DNA from: Lunularia cruciata
Lineage: Eukaryota; Streptophyta; Marchantiopsida; Lunulariales; Lunulariaceae
Assembly (NCBI GenBank): GCA_948567375.1
Contig: OX419762.1
Span: 19,522,727-19,586,726 of the forward strand
Reading direction: 5' to 3'
DNA length: 64,000 nucleotides
The position numbers and the translations under genes were made by a program. A model generated the notes under the pieces. The model saw nothing but the letters and a program-made list of their open reading frames with translations, did not search any database and was not told the DNA's origin. This document shows, one piece after another, positions 47,281 through 56,800 of the stretch; the stretch's first letter is position 1, and every line of letters starts with the position of its first letter.

Positions 47281-48089
47281 AGAAGATCTACACCTAGTAG
47301 AGGTGCAGTACCTGCCCTTACTTCTAATACAACCATGGCTACTCGCATTGAGCGATTGGAGCAGAGATTGGCTAGTATGGCCATTGCTCATAGGAGATCA
47401 GATTCGGGTGCTAAGGCTTCCACCTCATATGTTGGTGATAGAGATGCTTTGGACTTCATGTGTGGAACAATACAAGTGGATGCATATGCAACAATGACTA
47501 GGAGTGCAATTTGTGCTCCAGAGCGTAGAGGAGCATAAGTGGAGTTGGACCCACAAAGAAGAGAGGTTGGGAGATAGGTCAAACTGCCCAGTCTTTCACG
47601 CTCTCTAAGGCATTGCAGATGACATCCATGGCTCTTGGACGTCCTAGTGCAGGTGTGGTAGGTGATGATAGGATGCATGATGGACTACCTACTAGTCAAC
47701 CACCTACTACTACACAGACTAAGTCAAGCACAATGTTGGGGGTGGCTTAGTTGATTATGTCTTGCACTTTGTTTTCAAGTAGTGACATGTTTACATGGGG
47801 AGTTGACCCAACCCCAATGTTCCAATTGGCTACCACACTTTGTGAGGGTAGGGATGATGTGGTCCTACAACCAAAGCAGAGGTGGTTGATAGTGGAGTTG
47901 ACTTGGTTGAGGAGCATGAGATCCGCTTAGCAACCATTGGTTTATGGCAGGTAGCAATGGCTAGATTGGAGGAGTTACCAACTAGACCAGCCTTTGAGAG
48001 CATGTGGTTCAACTTGGTGTTGTCCTATTGGATAACCAAAGGGGATTTTCCATTTGGTGGGACCTTCAAGGAAGGTCTATACACCACAA
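47281..48089 (+). pseudogene. Gypsy gag-protease linker, decayed
   Basis: This holds an acidic and Ser/Thr-rich linker (MATRIERLEQRLASMAIAHR at 47335) and interrupted frames leading to the protease. No separate domain is recognised. Confidence 0.4.
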
Positions 48090-48420
48090 AGAGTCTTATT
48101 AGACTTTGGTGCACAACCCCTTATGTTGGGAAAGGCTGTAGTTGTTGGTTTGAAGATATGGAAGATTGATGTGGAGAGGTGTCCATTTCAGATCCAAACA
48201 TTTCTAGATGGTGGTTTGACATAGTACATCACACGTGGGGAGCTTGTTGTCCAAGTTCAGCCTGGTCATCCAACTAATAGCTCAGTGGTGAGAGTCAGGC
48301 TATTGCTATCATAGTTGAGTCATATGATGTGCTAGTCGGTGGAGCAATGCTATACCCCATGGTTTTAGTATTGACTATTGGGAGGAGATAGCCTCCTACA
48401 GACCAAGTTGGCAGTTTGGT
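48090..48420 (+). pseudogene. Gypsy retropepsin-like protease
   Basis: LLDFGAQPLMLGKAVVVG at about 48096-48150 matches the retropepsin catalytic loop, with DFGA for the usual D(S/T)GA. FQIQTFLDGG follows, as in the flap region. Stops occur downstream. The assignment rests on the D-x-G-A motif and on position between gag and the methyltransferase/RT. Confidence 0.55.
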
Positions 48421-48489
48421 GAGAGACAAGTATGTTGCCTACTAGTACACTTCAGTAGTAGCAGTCTTGGCTCACTACACTCCGGGACC

Positions 48490-48804
48490 ATGGCAACATC
48501 AGTTTTAGCTTTTAGTGGTGTTGTTACTTGGCTTGGTGACTTATTGGAGTGGAACGCCTATGCAAAAGATACTCCGGTACCAGAGGAGATCACTCGGATT
48601 TGGAGTTTGAGTGGGATTGTTCCATCCACCTTGGGTGTTCCATTGTGGAGTTCGGAGAAAGCATTGCAACAAATGCAGATCGGTTGGTGTAATAGGCTTG
48701 GAGTGGAGCCTTTGTACCACCAAGAGATTAGTGAGCCTCCAGAGTCTATTACCTTGACACCTTTGGATACCACACTCATTGCTTGGTAGTATCCAATAAA
48801 GGAA
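48490..48804 (+). pseudogene. Linker ahead of the methyltransferase domain
   Basis: A 99-codon open frame (48490-48789) ends ITLTPLDTTLIAW and a TAG stop, and the next codons (YPIKEVCLLELFGG) are in the same frame, so it was once continuous with the methyltransferase. No known domain was recognised. Confidence 0.45.
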
Positions 48805-49790
48805 GTATGTCTATTGGAATTGTTTGGTGGGATTAATACCAAACTTGCTACAGTACTACATGTGGGTATTTGAGTACAAAGGTGCTTGTATGTGGAGAGA
48901 GATGAGATTGCTAGGTGAGTCTTTCTATATCATGTGGCACACTTGGCCTATTGGTATCTTGAGTTATTACTAATGTCAGCAGTCAAGGGTTAATAGAAGG
49001 CCCAACCAACAAACATTTCCTTATTGGGGGCGCATGATCTGGAGCAACATGGACTTGTTCATTTGGTGATTTTGGGATGGCCATGTTAGGGACATACACA
49101 TGCTGGCCGAGGCTTGGGTCTTCAAGATCCCCGTTTTGGTGTGTTTTGGGAGATGTTGTGGATACTACAACATCTCTAAGTTCATCAATCCTTTTCTCAA
49201 GGTTCATCAATCCCTTTCTCCAGCTTACATTTTGGAGAATGTTCCTTTGATGGGTGATTCTTGCACCAGAGTGGTGGCAAGTACACATCAGGTCCATTCT
49301 TGGATGGGACCTATTGTATTGTTAGATGCAGCTAGAGTGGGATCACGTGCTCATCTTTGGTGGACAAACCTCTTACCCAGAGAGGTTCTATAGTGTGCAT
49401 ATGATGGGATTCAATGACTAGACATATCCTTTTTGATGACATCTTGGATGTTGGGCGTCAATCGCAAATAGTGGTAGTGGTTGATAGGTCACCTATGGTA
49501 GTGGTAAACCTAGTTGGACAACTTAGAGCCGCTTTTCCCACACTTATGAGTTTCTGAGGTTCTCATGCTTTTTGAGAGAGAGGTTTTGGACTGGTTTGGG
49601 ACTCATAGTTACAACAGTTGGTGGAGCCCAATGTTAATGAGAAAGAGCAAGCAATAGGTTTTTGCACCGGTATTACCATTGTTCTAGTAGTGTAAGAGGT
49701 ATCCATGTGTCAAATGTTAGGTCAAGCTATAGACCTGAACTATTTGACTTGGATTGTGAGCCTTGGCTTGGCAAAGTAGCATAGGATGCA
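48805..49790 (+). pseudogene. Cytosine-C5 DNA methyltransferase domain inside gypsy polyprotein
   Basis: Ordered C5-methyltransferase motifs are visible. Motif I is LLELFGGINTKLA (48811-48849), the AdoMet-binding loop. Motif II is YVERDEIA. Motif IV is VILGWPC followed by stop and GH (catalytic Pro-Cys at 49081-49086; CAG for Gln has become TAG). AHAGRGLGLQDPR-like text follows. Motif VI is YILENVPLMGDS (49225-49260). Motif VIII-like is GSRAHLWWTNLLP (49342-49380). The C-terminal GFCTGITI and LGQAIDLNYLTWIVSLGLA (49650-49770) give the motif IX-X end. This enzyme class adds methyl groups to cytosine C5. No separate target-recognition fold can be judged. At least six stops and frameshifts show it is inactive here. 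It lies between protease and RT, in the polyprotein orientation, so it was part of the element, not a nested host gene. Confidence 0.82.
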
Positions 49791-50129
49791 CTTGATAGGC
49801 ATCACCACTCGGACACTTGTGAGCCCTATGCCTATCAAGACGATTCAGGCACATGTTGGGGGTGATAGACAGAGTGGACAAGGTATTCTTGGGAAGCAGC
49901 CAGTGGCTACTAGGGAGAGTGGTCTACTTGGAGTCCATCCACGTGAGCATGGTCTACTTGGATTACACTCTTGGTCTACTTGAGATGCTGCTAAGGGACA
50001 TATGGAGCTTGCATCCAGATTAGAAGGAGTTTTTCACATAGAAGTTGGGACCTCTAGTAGTCGGGGGCATGACACTATTGCTCCCAAGGGGCCAATGTAG
50101 CAGCTAGTTAGCACGTCTTCCACTCCTAC
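49791..50129 (+). pseudogene. Linker between methyltransferase and reverse transcriptase
   Basis: A low-complexity stretch contains a short repeat, SGLLGVHPREHGLLGLHSWS (49920-49980), coded by GTCTACTTGGA units. No domain was recognised. Confidence 0.4.
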
Positions 50130-51158
50130 TACAATTACAAAGAATACTTGGGAGCCCAAACTTGGATCCTAGCTTATAGGAGAAGAAAGACAGAGGGTGG
50201 TTTGGAGGTTCTTGAGGAGCTACACGAGTTGTTTTGCCTTCAATACGAAGGATTTGGGTGCTCTAAAGGGCCATGGCATATGGATTGAGTTGACTAGTGA
50301 TACACCAATTTTTTGACATCCTTATCGATATAGTAATATGGAGAGGACATTGATTTAGAGCTAGAGTAGTGACCTTTTTGAGGCTGGTTTGGTGGAGATT
50401 TCACATGGAAAGTATGCATTAGCAACAATAATGCCAACCAAGAAAGATATGCATGGCAACTACATAGATAGGTGGATGTCTGGAGATTACCGTCCTATCA
50501 AGCAACATACTAAGGCTGATCGGTATAGCATGCCTACACCAAAGGAGATCTTTGATGCAATTGGGCATACAAAGGTTTTTAGTACTTTAGATCTTTGAGC
50601 AGGATATAATCAATTGCCAATCAGGGAGGAGGATAAGTCCAAGATAACATTTTGGGCTATTGATCCTCACGACAAGGATGTGTTATATTAGTGGAGGTTC
50701 TTACCATTTGGGTTGAAGAATGCTCTTGCTGAGTTCCAAAGGGTCATGGATAGGATCCTAGCTGGATTGGATTTTGCTTGATGTTATTTTGATGACATTT
50801 TGGTCTATAGCACTATTATGGAGGAGCATGAGAGACATTTGTTGGAGGTGTTTGAGAGGTTTAGATCTCATGGACTCAAATTACATCTTTGGAAGTGTAG
50901 GTTCTTCCATGAGCAGGTTGAGTATTTGGGTCACACTATCTACCATGGAGGAATTGGTGTTCAGTAGACCAAGGTGGAGGTTATTGCACGTATTACTCAA
51001 CCTACAGATGTGAGCAGAGTGCAAGCATTCCTTACATTAGCAAACTTCTATTGCCGCTATGTTAGAGGATTTAGTGCCATTTCCAACGCCTTGACAAAGC
51101 TAACCAACCTTACATAAGAGTGGTGTTAGGGACATGAGTAGGAGAGAGCTTTTGTAGA
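50130..51158 (+). pseudogene. Gypsy reverse transcriptase
   Basis: The pre-RT segment (CFAFNTKDLGALKGHGIWIEL) and RT motifs follow in order: GDYRPIKQHTKADRYSMPTP, VFSTLDL(stop)AGYNQLPI, WRFLPFGLKNALAEFQRVMD, the active-site YFDDILVYS (about 50785-50812), GLKLHLWKCRFF, VEYLGHTI and FLTLANFYCRYVRGF. In-frame stops sit where Arg or Gln is expected (CGA to TGA, CAG to TAG). The thumb region runs into the assembly gap. Confidence 0.9.
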
Positions 51159-51358
51159 NNNNNNNNNNNNNNNNNNNNNNNNNNNNNNNNNNNNNNNNNN
51201 NNNNNNNNNNNNNNNNNNNNNNNNNNNNNNNNNNNNNNNNNNNNNNNNNNNNNNNNNNNNNNNNNNNNNNNNNNNNNNNNNNNNNNNNNNNNNNNNNNNN
51301 NNNNNNNNNNNNNNNNNNNNNNNNNNNNNNNNNNNNNNNNNNNNNNNNNNNNNNNNNN
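51159..51358. other. Assembly gap (200 N)
   Basis: Exactly 200 unknown bases. The size is round, so it is probably a placeholder. RNase H and the start of integrase should lie here. Confidence 0.98.
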
Positions 51359-52340
51359 ACCACTTCCATCTCAAAGACTACAATTGGTCCATCATGCTCA
51401 TGAGGACCTAAGACATTTTAGAGTAAAGCATACATATAGCTTACTCTAGAGTCATTATTAGTACCACTGTATGCACCTGATGTACAATAGTTTGTTGCCA
51501 AATGTGTGGTTTGTGACCGAGTTAGAGCATCATTTAATGCTCCTATGCCACAATTGCACCCATTACCTATCATGGGATTGGGTTACCGCTGGAGTTTGGA
51601 CTTTGCCAGACCTTTATCATTGACCGTGAGACATCATCAGTATGTTTTGGTGATGGTAGAACACTTCTCCAAGTGGATTGAGTTGGTGGCACTTCCTGAC
51701 AAGTCTAATGAAGGGACGGCTTACTTGTTCTTGGATCGGGTTTTCAATCATTTTGGTGCACCAGTTGAGGTTTTGACTGATCAAGGTACAGAGTTCTTGG
51801 GGGAGTTTAAGGTCTTCTGGCGTGACAAAGCTTTGATTGATCATCATACTACCTCCCAAGATCACCCCAAGGCAGATGGCTTAGCAGAGAGAGTGGTTCA
51901 GACGGTGAAGAAAGGATTACCAAAGTATGGTTTGCAGAGAGGCCACTTGGGAGATTGGGATCTCTAGTTACCTTGGTTGGCCATGCGCTATTGGTTCAGC
52001 TGGCAAGCCTCCTTAGCATCCTTCTCTCCTTACTTTCTACTCTATGGACAAGATTTACTTGCAGCCATTCATCGAGATGCTACTGTAGTTTTGGACTTGG
52101 GATGATCCAAATGTATGGATGAGCGCATATTCTCAATGGGTAGAGATCTTTTGGAGAGTGATGCCAATGGCTTTTGAGAATTTGGCAATTGCTCAGCATA
52201 GGGATACCTTATGTTAGGCTACTATTTGAGGAGGAGGTTATAGACCCTTGATACGTCAATTTCATCCAAGTGACTATGTATATCTATAGTAGACAACACC
52301 AACGACTCTTGATGTTTTGACAAGCCGCACTATCTTGAGA
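51359..52340 (+). pseudogene. Gypsy integrase
   Basis: The zinc-binding end is seen as CVVCDRVRASFN. The core has YRWSLDFARPL (first Asp), VEVLTDQGTEFLGEF (second Asp) and HPKADGLAERVVQTVKKGL (Glu), so the D,D,E triad is present in a 153-codon frame at 51506-51967. After a TAG (from CAG) it continues LPWLAMRYW. The region beyond 52080 is frame-disrupted. Confidence 0.9.
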
Positions 52341-52489
52341 GTGAGGTTTTGCCATCTGGAGTCCTTGTACTGGAAGGACATGATGGTGTTTTTTGGAAGG
52401 ATCATGTGTGCAATTGTATGCCATGCCACTTCCCAAACGTTGATGGTACTATGGACCCAAGCTTGGCACTTGTATGGGTAGGGTTGAGG

Positions 52490-52622
52490 TGTATATTATG
52501 TGGCTCTTCTGGTGGAGCTGCTACTAGGTTAGTGTGTGATAACTGTTCGAGAGGATGGCATATGGCATGTATGACTCCTCTCCCTCATGGTTCTTCAAGG
52601 ATAGTGGCTATGTCCTAGATGT
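52490..52622 (+). pseudogene. PHD finger at the C-terminus of the gypsy polyprotein
   Basis: CILC, eleven residues, CDNC, four residues, HMAC, then after one frameshift WLCPRC: the C4-H-C3 zinc pattern of a PHD finger with the Trp two residues before the last Cys pair. PHD fingers commonly bind histone H3 tails. Here it sits where chromoviruses carry a chromodomain, suggesting a targeting role for integration (inference). Confidence 0.75.
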
Positions 52623-52785
52623 ACTTGACATGTAGCTAGTTCATCCTTTATATGGTATAGATTGCAAACAGGCGACTAATGATGGGGCTCTATAGCACTC
52701 ACCCTCCTGATCTTTGCCCATCATAGGGTATACCATATACTTGGAGAATATGGCTATCTGGAGTTAGAGGGACCTAACCGCCAAT

Positions 52786-52797
52786 TAGGGGGGCAAT
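52786..52797 (+). other. Polypurine tract before the 3' LTR
   Basis: TTAGGGGGGCAA precedes the LTR start TGTGGCAC at 52798, the normal place for plus-strand priming. Confidence 0.65.
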
Positions 52798-53535
52798 TGT
52801 GGCACTTTAGAGTTCATATATGACTTAGGTGAGTTGTGCTTCTCTAGTGTATGATGTTGACAACAATGTATGTTGTGTAGCAATGTATATACGCATGACA
52901 AATATGATTATTGTGACACTTTAGAGTTGGTAGATGATTTCTTATATGAGTTGTGCTTCTATAATATATGATGCTTACAATGATGAATGTTGCGTAGTAA
53001 TGTATATTATCATGACAAGTATGCTCAAATAAAAGGTAGAGATTTCTAGAAAATCATCTTATATAGTAAAAATCCCTTCTATTTGAGTTCTACTAGCTAC
53101 TATTACTGTAACAATATGGAGTTTAGTGACGAAGTTAGTCGGGCTTACGAAGTAGAGAATAAGACAAAATAGCCTAGAATATTCTAGAAGCATCTAAGAA
53201 GCTTCTTAGGAAGCTTCCCAACTAGTTAACTTGCGCCCTAAGCAGGTAGCTTCTAGAAGGAAGCTTCTAGAAGCTTCTAACTAGCTTAGCTTGCACGCCA
53301 AGTAGGCGGCTTCTAGAAGGAAGCTTCTTGAGAAGGTTCCTAGTTAACTTGGCTTGCACTCCAAGAAAGCGGCTCAAGGAAACTTCTTGAGAAGCTTCAA
53401 GGGTCTTGTATGCTACCTATAAATACCAAGGCCGAAGCTCATGCTAGGCATTCGGAGTTTTCCCTCATTCAAGTGTCCCAATGTGAGCTTCCATTCTCCT
53501 ATTTCTCTCCTCGGTTTTGGTCTTTTACAATTACA
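52798..53535 (+). repeat. 3' LTR of the gypsy element (about 738 bp)
   Basis: It starts TGTGGCACTTTAGAG right after the polypurine tract. The end at 53535 (...CAATTACA) is proposed from the TG...CA rule and because copia RT sequence resumes at 53540-53549. The U3 part has a two-copy repeat of about 115 bp (52798-52912 and 52914-53030, both with (T)GTG(G/A)CACTTTAGAGTT and GAGTTGTGCTTCT), then a heat-shock-element array, then a TATA box. No partner LTR is visible, so the boundaries are partly inferred. Confidence 0.7.
53176..53425 (+). promoter_or_regulatory. Heat-shock-element array and TATA box in the LTR
   Basis: Perfectly spaced nGAAnnTTCnnGAAn units are present: GAA-TTC-GAA at 53177-53189; TTC-GAA at 53251-53258; GAA-TTC-GAA-TTC at 53260-53277; TTC-GAA at 53311-53318 and GAA-TTC at 53320-53327. 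Further GAA-TTC pairs are at 53198, 53210, 53332, 53379 and 53391. They lie in three tandem, diverged 60-bp units (about 53220-53400) that share TTA(G/A)CTTG(C/G)... and GCTTCTAGAAGGAAGCTTCT. A TATA box, TATAAATA, is at 53418-53425, about 20 bases after the last unit. Heat-shock factors bind such arrays; heat control of this LTR is inference. Confidence 0.72.
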
Positions 53536-53539
53536 TATT

Positions 53540-53640
53540 ATGACCTAGAATTGGAGTAGCTAGATGTTACTAGAGCTTTTCTACATGGAGATTTAGAGGC
53601 GAGGGGGAGGCTCAACTTCACTAGAGGAGATGTGTCTTTG
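53540..53640 (+). pseudogene. Copia reverse transcriptase fragment
   Basis: YDLELE(stop)LDVTRAFLHGDLE matches the copia RT motif around [14 protein letters not shown]. It begins right where the gypsy LTR ends, so it may be the target into which the gypsy element inserted. The continuation is too decayed to follow. Confidence 0.65.
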
Positions 53641-53826
53641 GAAAAGATAGATACATAAGATAATGCTACAAATATATTAAAGAGCTATACCCATTGAGAA
53701 GTTTAGGTTTTGCTTGGACCTACTTAGTATTGGAAGTACTTCATATATATGCATTTGGGATATGTAGGAGAGACCCTATTGAAAATGAAGTTTCACCTAA
53801 TTGGATAAATATAAGACAAGGTTTAG

Positions 53827-53828
<2 letters not shown>

Positions 53829-53880
<52 letters not shown>
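53829..53880. repeat. (TA)26 microsatellite
   Basis: Uninterrupted TA dinucleotides over 52 bp, followed by CATATATT. Confidence 0.97.
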
Positions 53881-53886
<6 letters not shown>

Positions 53887-56800
53887 TTTGAATTTGTTTC
53901 TAAGAGGCCTTCAAAAGCAAATCTTCATGGGAGGTTTTAAGAAATAGAAAAGTGATATTTTCTAATTCTCCCTTGATGAAGTCTTGCACTCATAGGTCAA
54001 TAAAAGTCAAATTTAGTGATAGTTTAGTGAAGGTGCTAGAATTAGCAAAGGATCATTTAGAGTTCCATCTAGATCTCATATTTTTTTAATTGCATTGTGT
54101 TATTATTTAGAGTGAAAATGATTACTTGTGTTCTCTAGTAGATATAGTTCAATATTTAAAGTGAGCCCCTTACATTTTTGTTTTTTCTATTGGATTTCAT
54201 ATCAATTTTGTACTTGGTTCTAATATGGCTTTATGGGGTATTTCAAACACCTTCTTTGTAGAAGAATTTCCATGGATGCTTCTCCAATCCAAACTCTATT
54301 GTTGATTTAATTTATCACCATGAACATAGAGAGAGGCAATTTTCCAAACATCATTACTAATCTCAATGAAGCACAAGATATTAGTATACACATAGTCACA
54401 CTTGTTGAAGGTTTTTAAGTAGATATGCCAAGTGATCTAGTGCATAAGTGCATAAAGGTCAAGCACTTCTTAAAGCATATCTTGTTGACCTTCTATTATT
54501 GATATTATAATGGATTGTTTCTAGTCAATCTTCTTTGTGATGATTTTTTCAATAAAATTTAGATTTGTGCTTCATAGAATGGCCTTTGGAGCATCAAGTT
54601 TGTGATATCTATCCTTGTAACCTATTTAACCTCCTATAGCAATATTATGTTATTTCCAAGTACATGATATCTTGGAAAAAGCATGAAAGACCAATAGCTC
54701 ACAACCCTCCATGAGTAAAGAAATATCTGCTAAGGTATCAAGTGGTGTTACTACATATATTGATATTGTAAACTATTTTTCTAACATGGATGATGTGGAT
54801 TTGATAATCATTAAAGACCAAATAAAGTTAGGTTTGACATTGATGCAACAACTGTTCTTAGAAACACACCAACTCTAGAACATGAAGTTTCAAAACAAGA
54901 GGTAGAACTCCTTTAGGCATTCCATGGTTGGCTTTTCTAGATATCTTTCCAGTGTTATTGTTCATCAAGAGGAAAAACTTCCTAAACATAAGTCAATCTA
55001 ATAGTCTAGAGAGCTATTTTTTAATAGTAAAGGAAAGAGTTCCTTCTTGGAATTTTTTCCAAAGATATTGGAAAGGTTCTATGAGTCTAGCATTATTTCT
55101 CTTCTTGGTGTTAAGGGTTCAATCCATTGCATGAATTCCCATAAACATAGTTTTGGGGGTTACAAACTAGAAAATTTATATTTAGAGTTATTTATTTGAG
55201 ACTTTTATTGAGGAGCATAGTCTTCACCTACAATGTCAACTTGAATTATTTGCAACTCCTTGTACTTTAGATGAGTAGGGATAATTTTTCTCACAAAGTC
55301 CACAAACATTGGTTGATGATTATTGTGTAAGGACCAAGAGAGTTGAGATTGAGGTTGTTCATCTTCAAGGTGTTCCAAAAACAATCTTAACTCTAAATTG
55401 AATGAATAGTCTTATGACCTATAAGCATTTATAACAAGAGACCTAGACTCAAAGATTATAGTTGCTATATGAAAGAGACGGACTAAGGAGGCTATTATTA
55501 TGAGTCTAAATTGTTGGAGCAAGTTGAGCGGTCTAGGCTTTGAGATTTCAAAAGCAATTATTATGCAACAATAACTACAAATGGCTTGGTCTGTAGTTAT
55601 ACCAATATATTCAAAGATTTTGTTGAGATCTTCCCTTCCCTTTTTGCCATCTTGTAAGCTTCAATTTTGGCCAGCTTACACCTTTCTTGGGCTTTGCTGG
55701 CTTCACTTCTCAATATTGTAAAGATCTTGGGCAAAGCCTGTAATTGTAGAAGAAGAAGATGTCTTAAAACAACTACCTTTTCTTCTCTTTTATGCCTCAT
55801 TCTCCCATTCTCCATCATTTTCATCCTCTAGCTCTTCTTTCTTTTGGCCTCCTTCTTGTGATCAAGGTTCCTCTTTGGTAGGTGTACATGGTTGAAGGGG
55901 GAAATTACTATGATCTTGAAGGCTGAAAGGATGGACATCAACTCTACTCCTCTTGAACTGGAATGTGGTACTCCTTTATTCCTGGCCCATAATAAGTTGG
56001 TTCATAAGGAAATGATTCTTGGGTGCTAGGAATAGAAAAACTTGGGAATGTAATGTTGGTTGGTAACTGGTTCTTGAAATGCATCCTTGGTATAGCACTC
56101 ATTGGTCACTATAATGAAACTCAAGATTTGGTTACTTCATCTATGACCATGTCTAAAATATTTTTTCTACACCTAGACTCACAAGGGAAAGTGGTGAAAT
56201 ATTTTCTCTATTGCAAAAGAGCAATCCATTCTTGCATAATAAGGATATTGATGATTCAACTTATCTTCAATTGTTCTCCATCCTTGTTTGAGTTCCTTCT
56301 ATGTGATCCCTTCTCTTGTATACTTATCTTGTCCAATTTCATGCTGATTTATAGGAGGCCATATAGTGAGCTCACTTTATGTGCTATCTCTCCCCATTCA
56401 TAGATTCAAAAAACCCACTTCTAAGTTGACAAGATAAGTGGCTATGTAATTGAATGGGGTGCTTTTTTGAACCAATTTATTGCAAGTTCTTCCATGGATT
56501 TTTCAAATATGTTTTGGATCCCCAAGATAATCCAAAATCTGACAATCATGGTGAGATACCATTCTACACCTATCCTTCTTTTCATCCCTTACTTTTGGTT
56601 TACTCACGTCATCCCTTGCTTTTTGTTTGCACTCTACAATAGAAGACTTGCTAGATGCACAAGATACCATGTCCAAAATATCCTAAAATTTTCTAGATAC
56701 CATAGGTGGAATGAAATATTGAGATTGGGATGGAATGATATTGGTAGATGAACTTGGTATTGAGACTAATAGAATTTTGTAGATGAAGAGGTGTGCTCTC

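Larger units (their letters stand above)
44200..53535 (+). mobile_element. Decayed Ty3/gypsy element with DNA methyltransferase and PHD finger
   Basis: Plus-strand remnants give the order gag, retropepsin, cytosine-C5 methyltransferase, reverse transcriptase, (RNase H presumably lost in the gap at 51159-51358), integrase and PHD finger, then a polypurine tract and a 3' LTR. RT before integrase defines Ty3/gypsy. Every domain has stops or frameshifts and the 5' LTR was not found, so the copy is dead. A 2.2-kb insertion splits gag. The 3' LTR appears to end inside a copia reverse transcriptase fragment, so it probably inserted into an older element. No chromodomain is seen; the PHD finger occupies that position. 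Confidence 0.85.

Noticed and set aside
51100-51374. Open frames running through the N block
   Set aside because: They consist mainly of unknown bases and have no meaning.
44200-53535. Integrated pararetrovirus (caulimovirid) instead of a gypsy element
   Set aside because: An integrase with D,D,E residues and an LTR with polypurine tract are present, and no movement-protein-like region is seen.
55597-55824. Lys-rich minus-strand frame as a small gene
   Set aside because: No start context, splice pattern or domain, and it lies in decayed repeat DNA.
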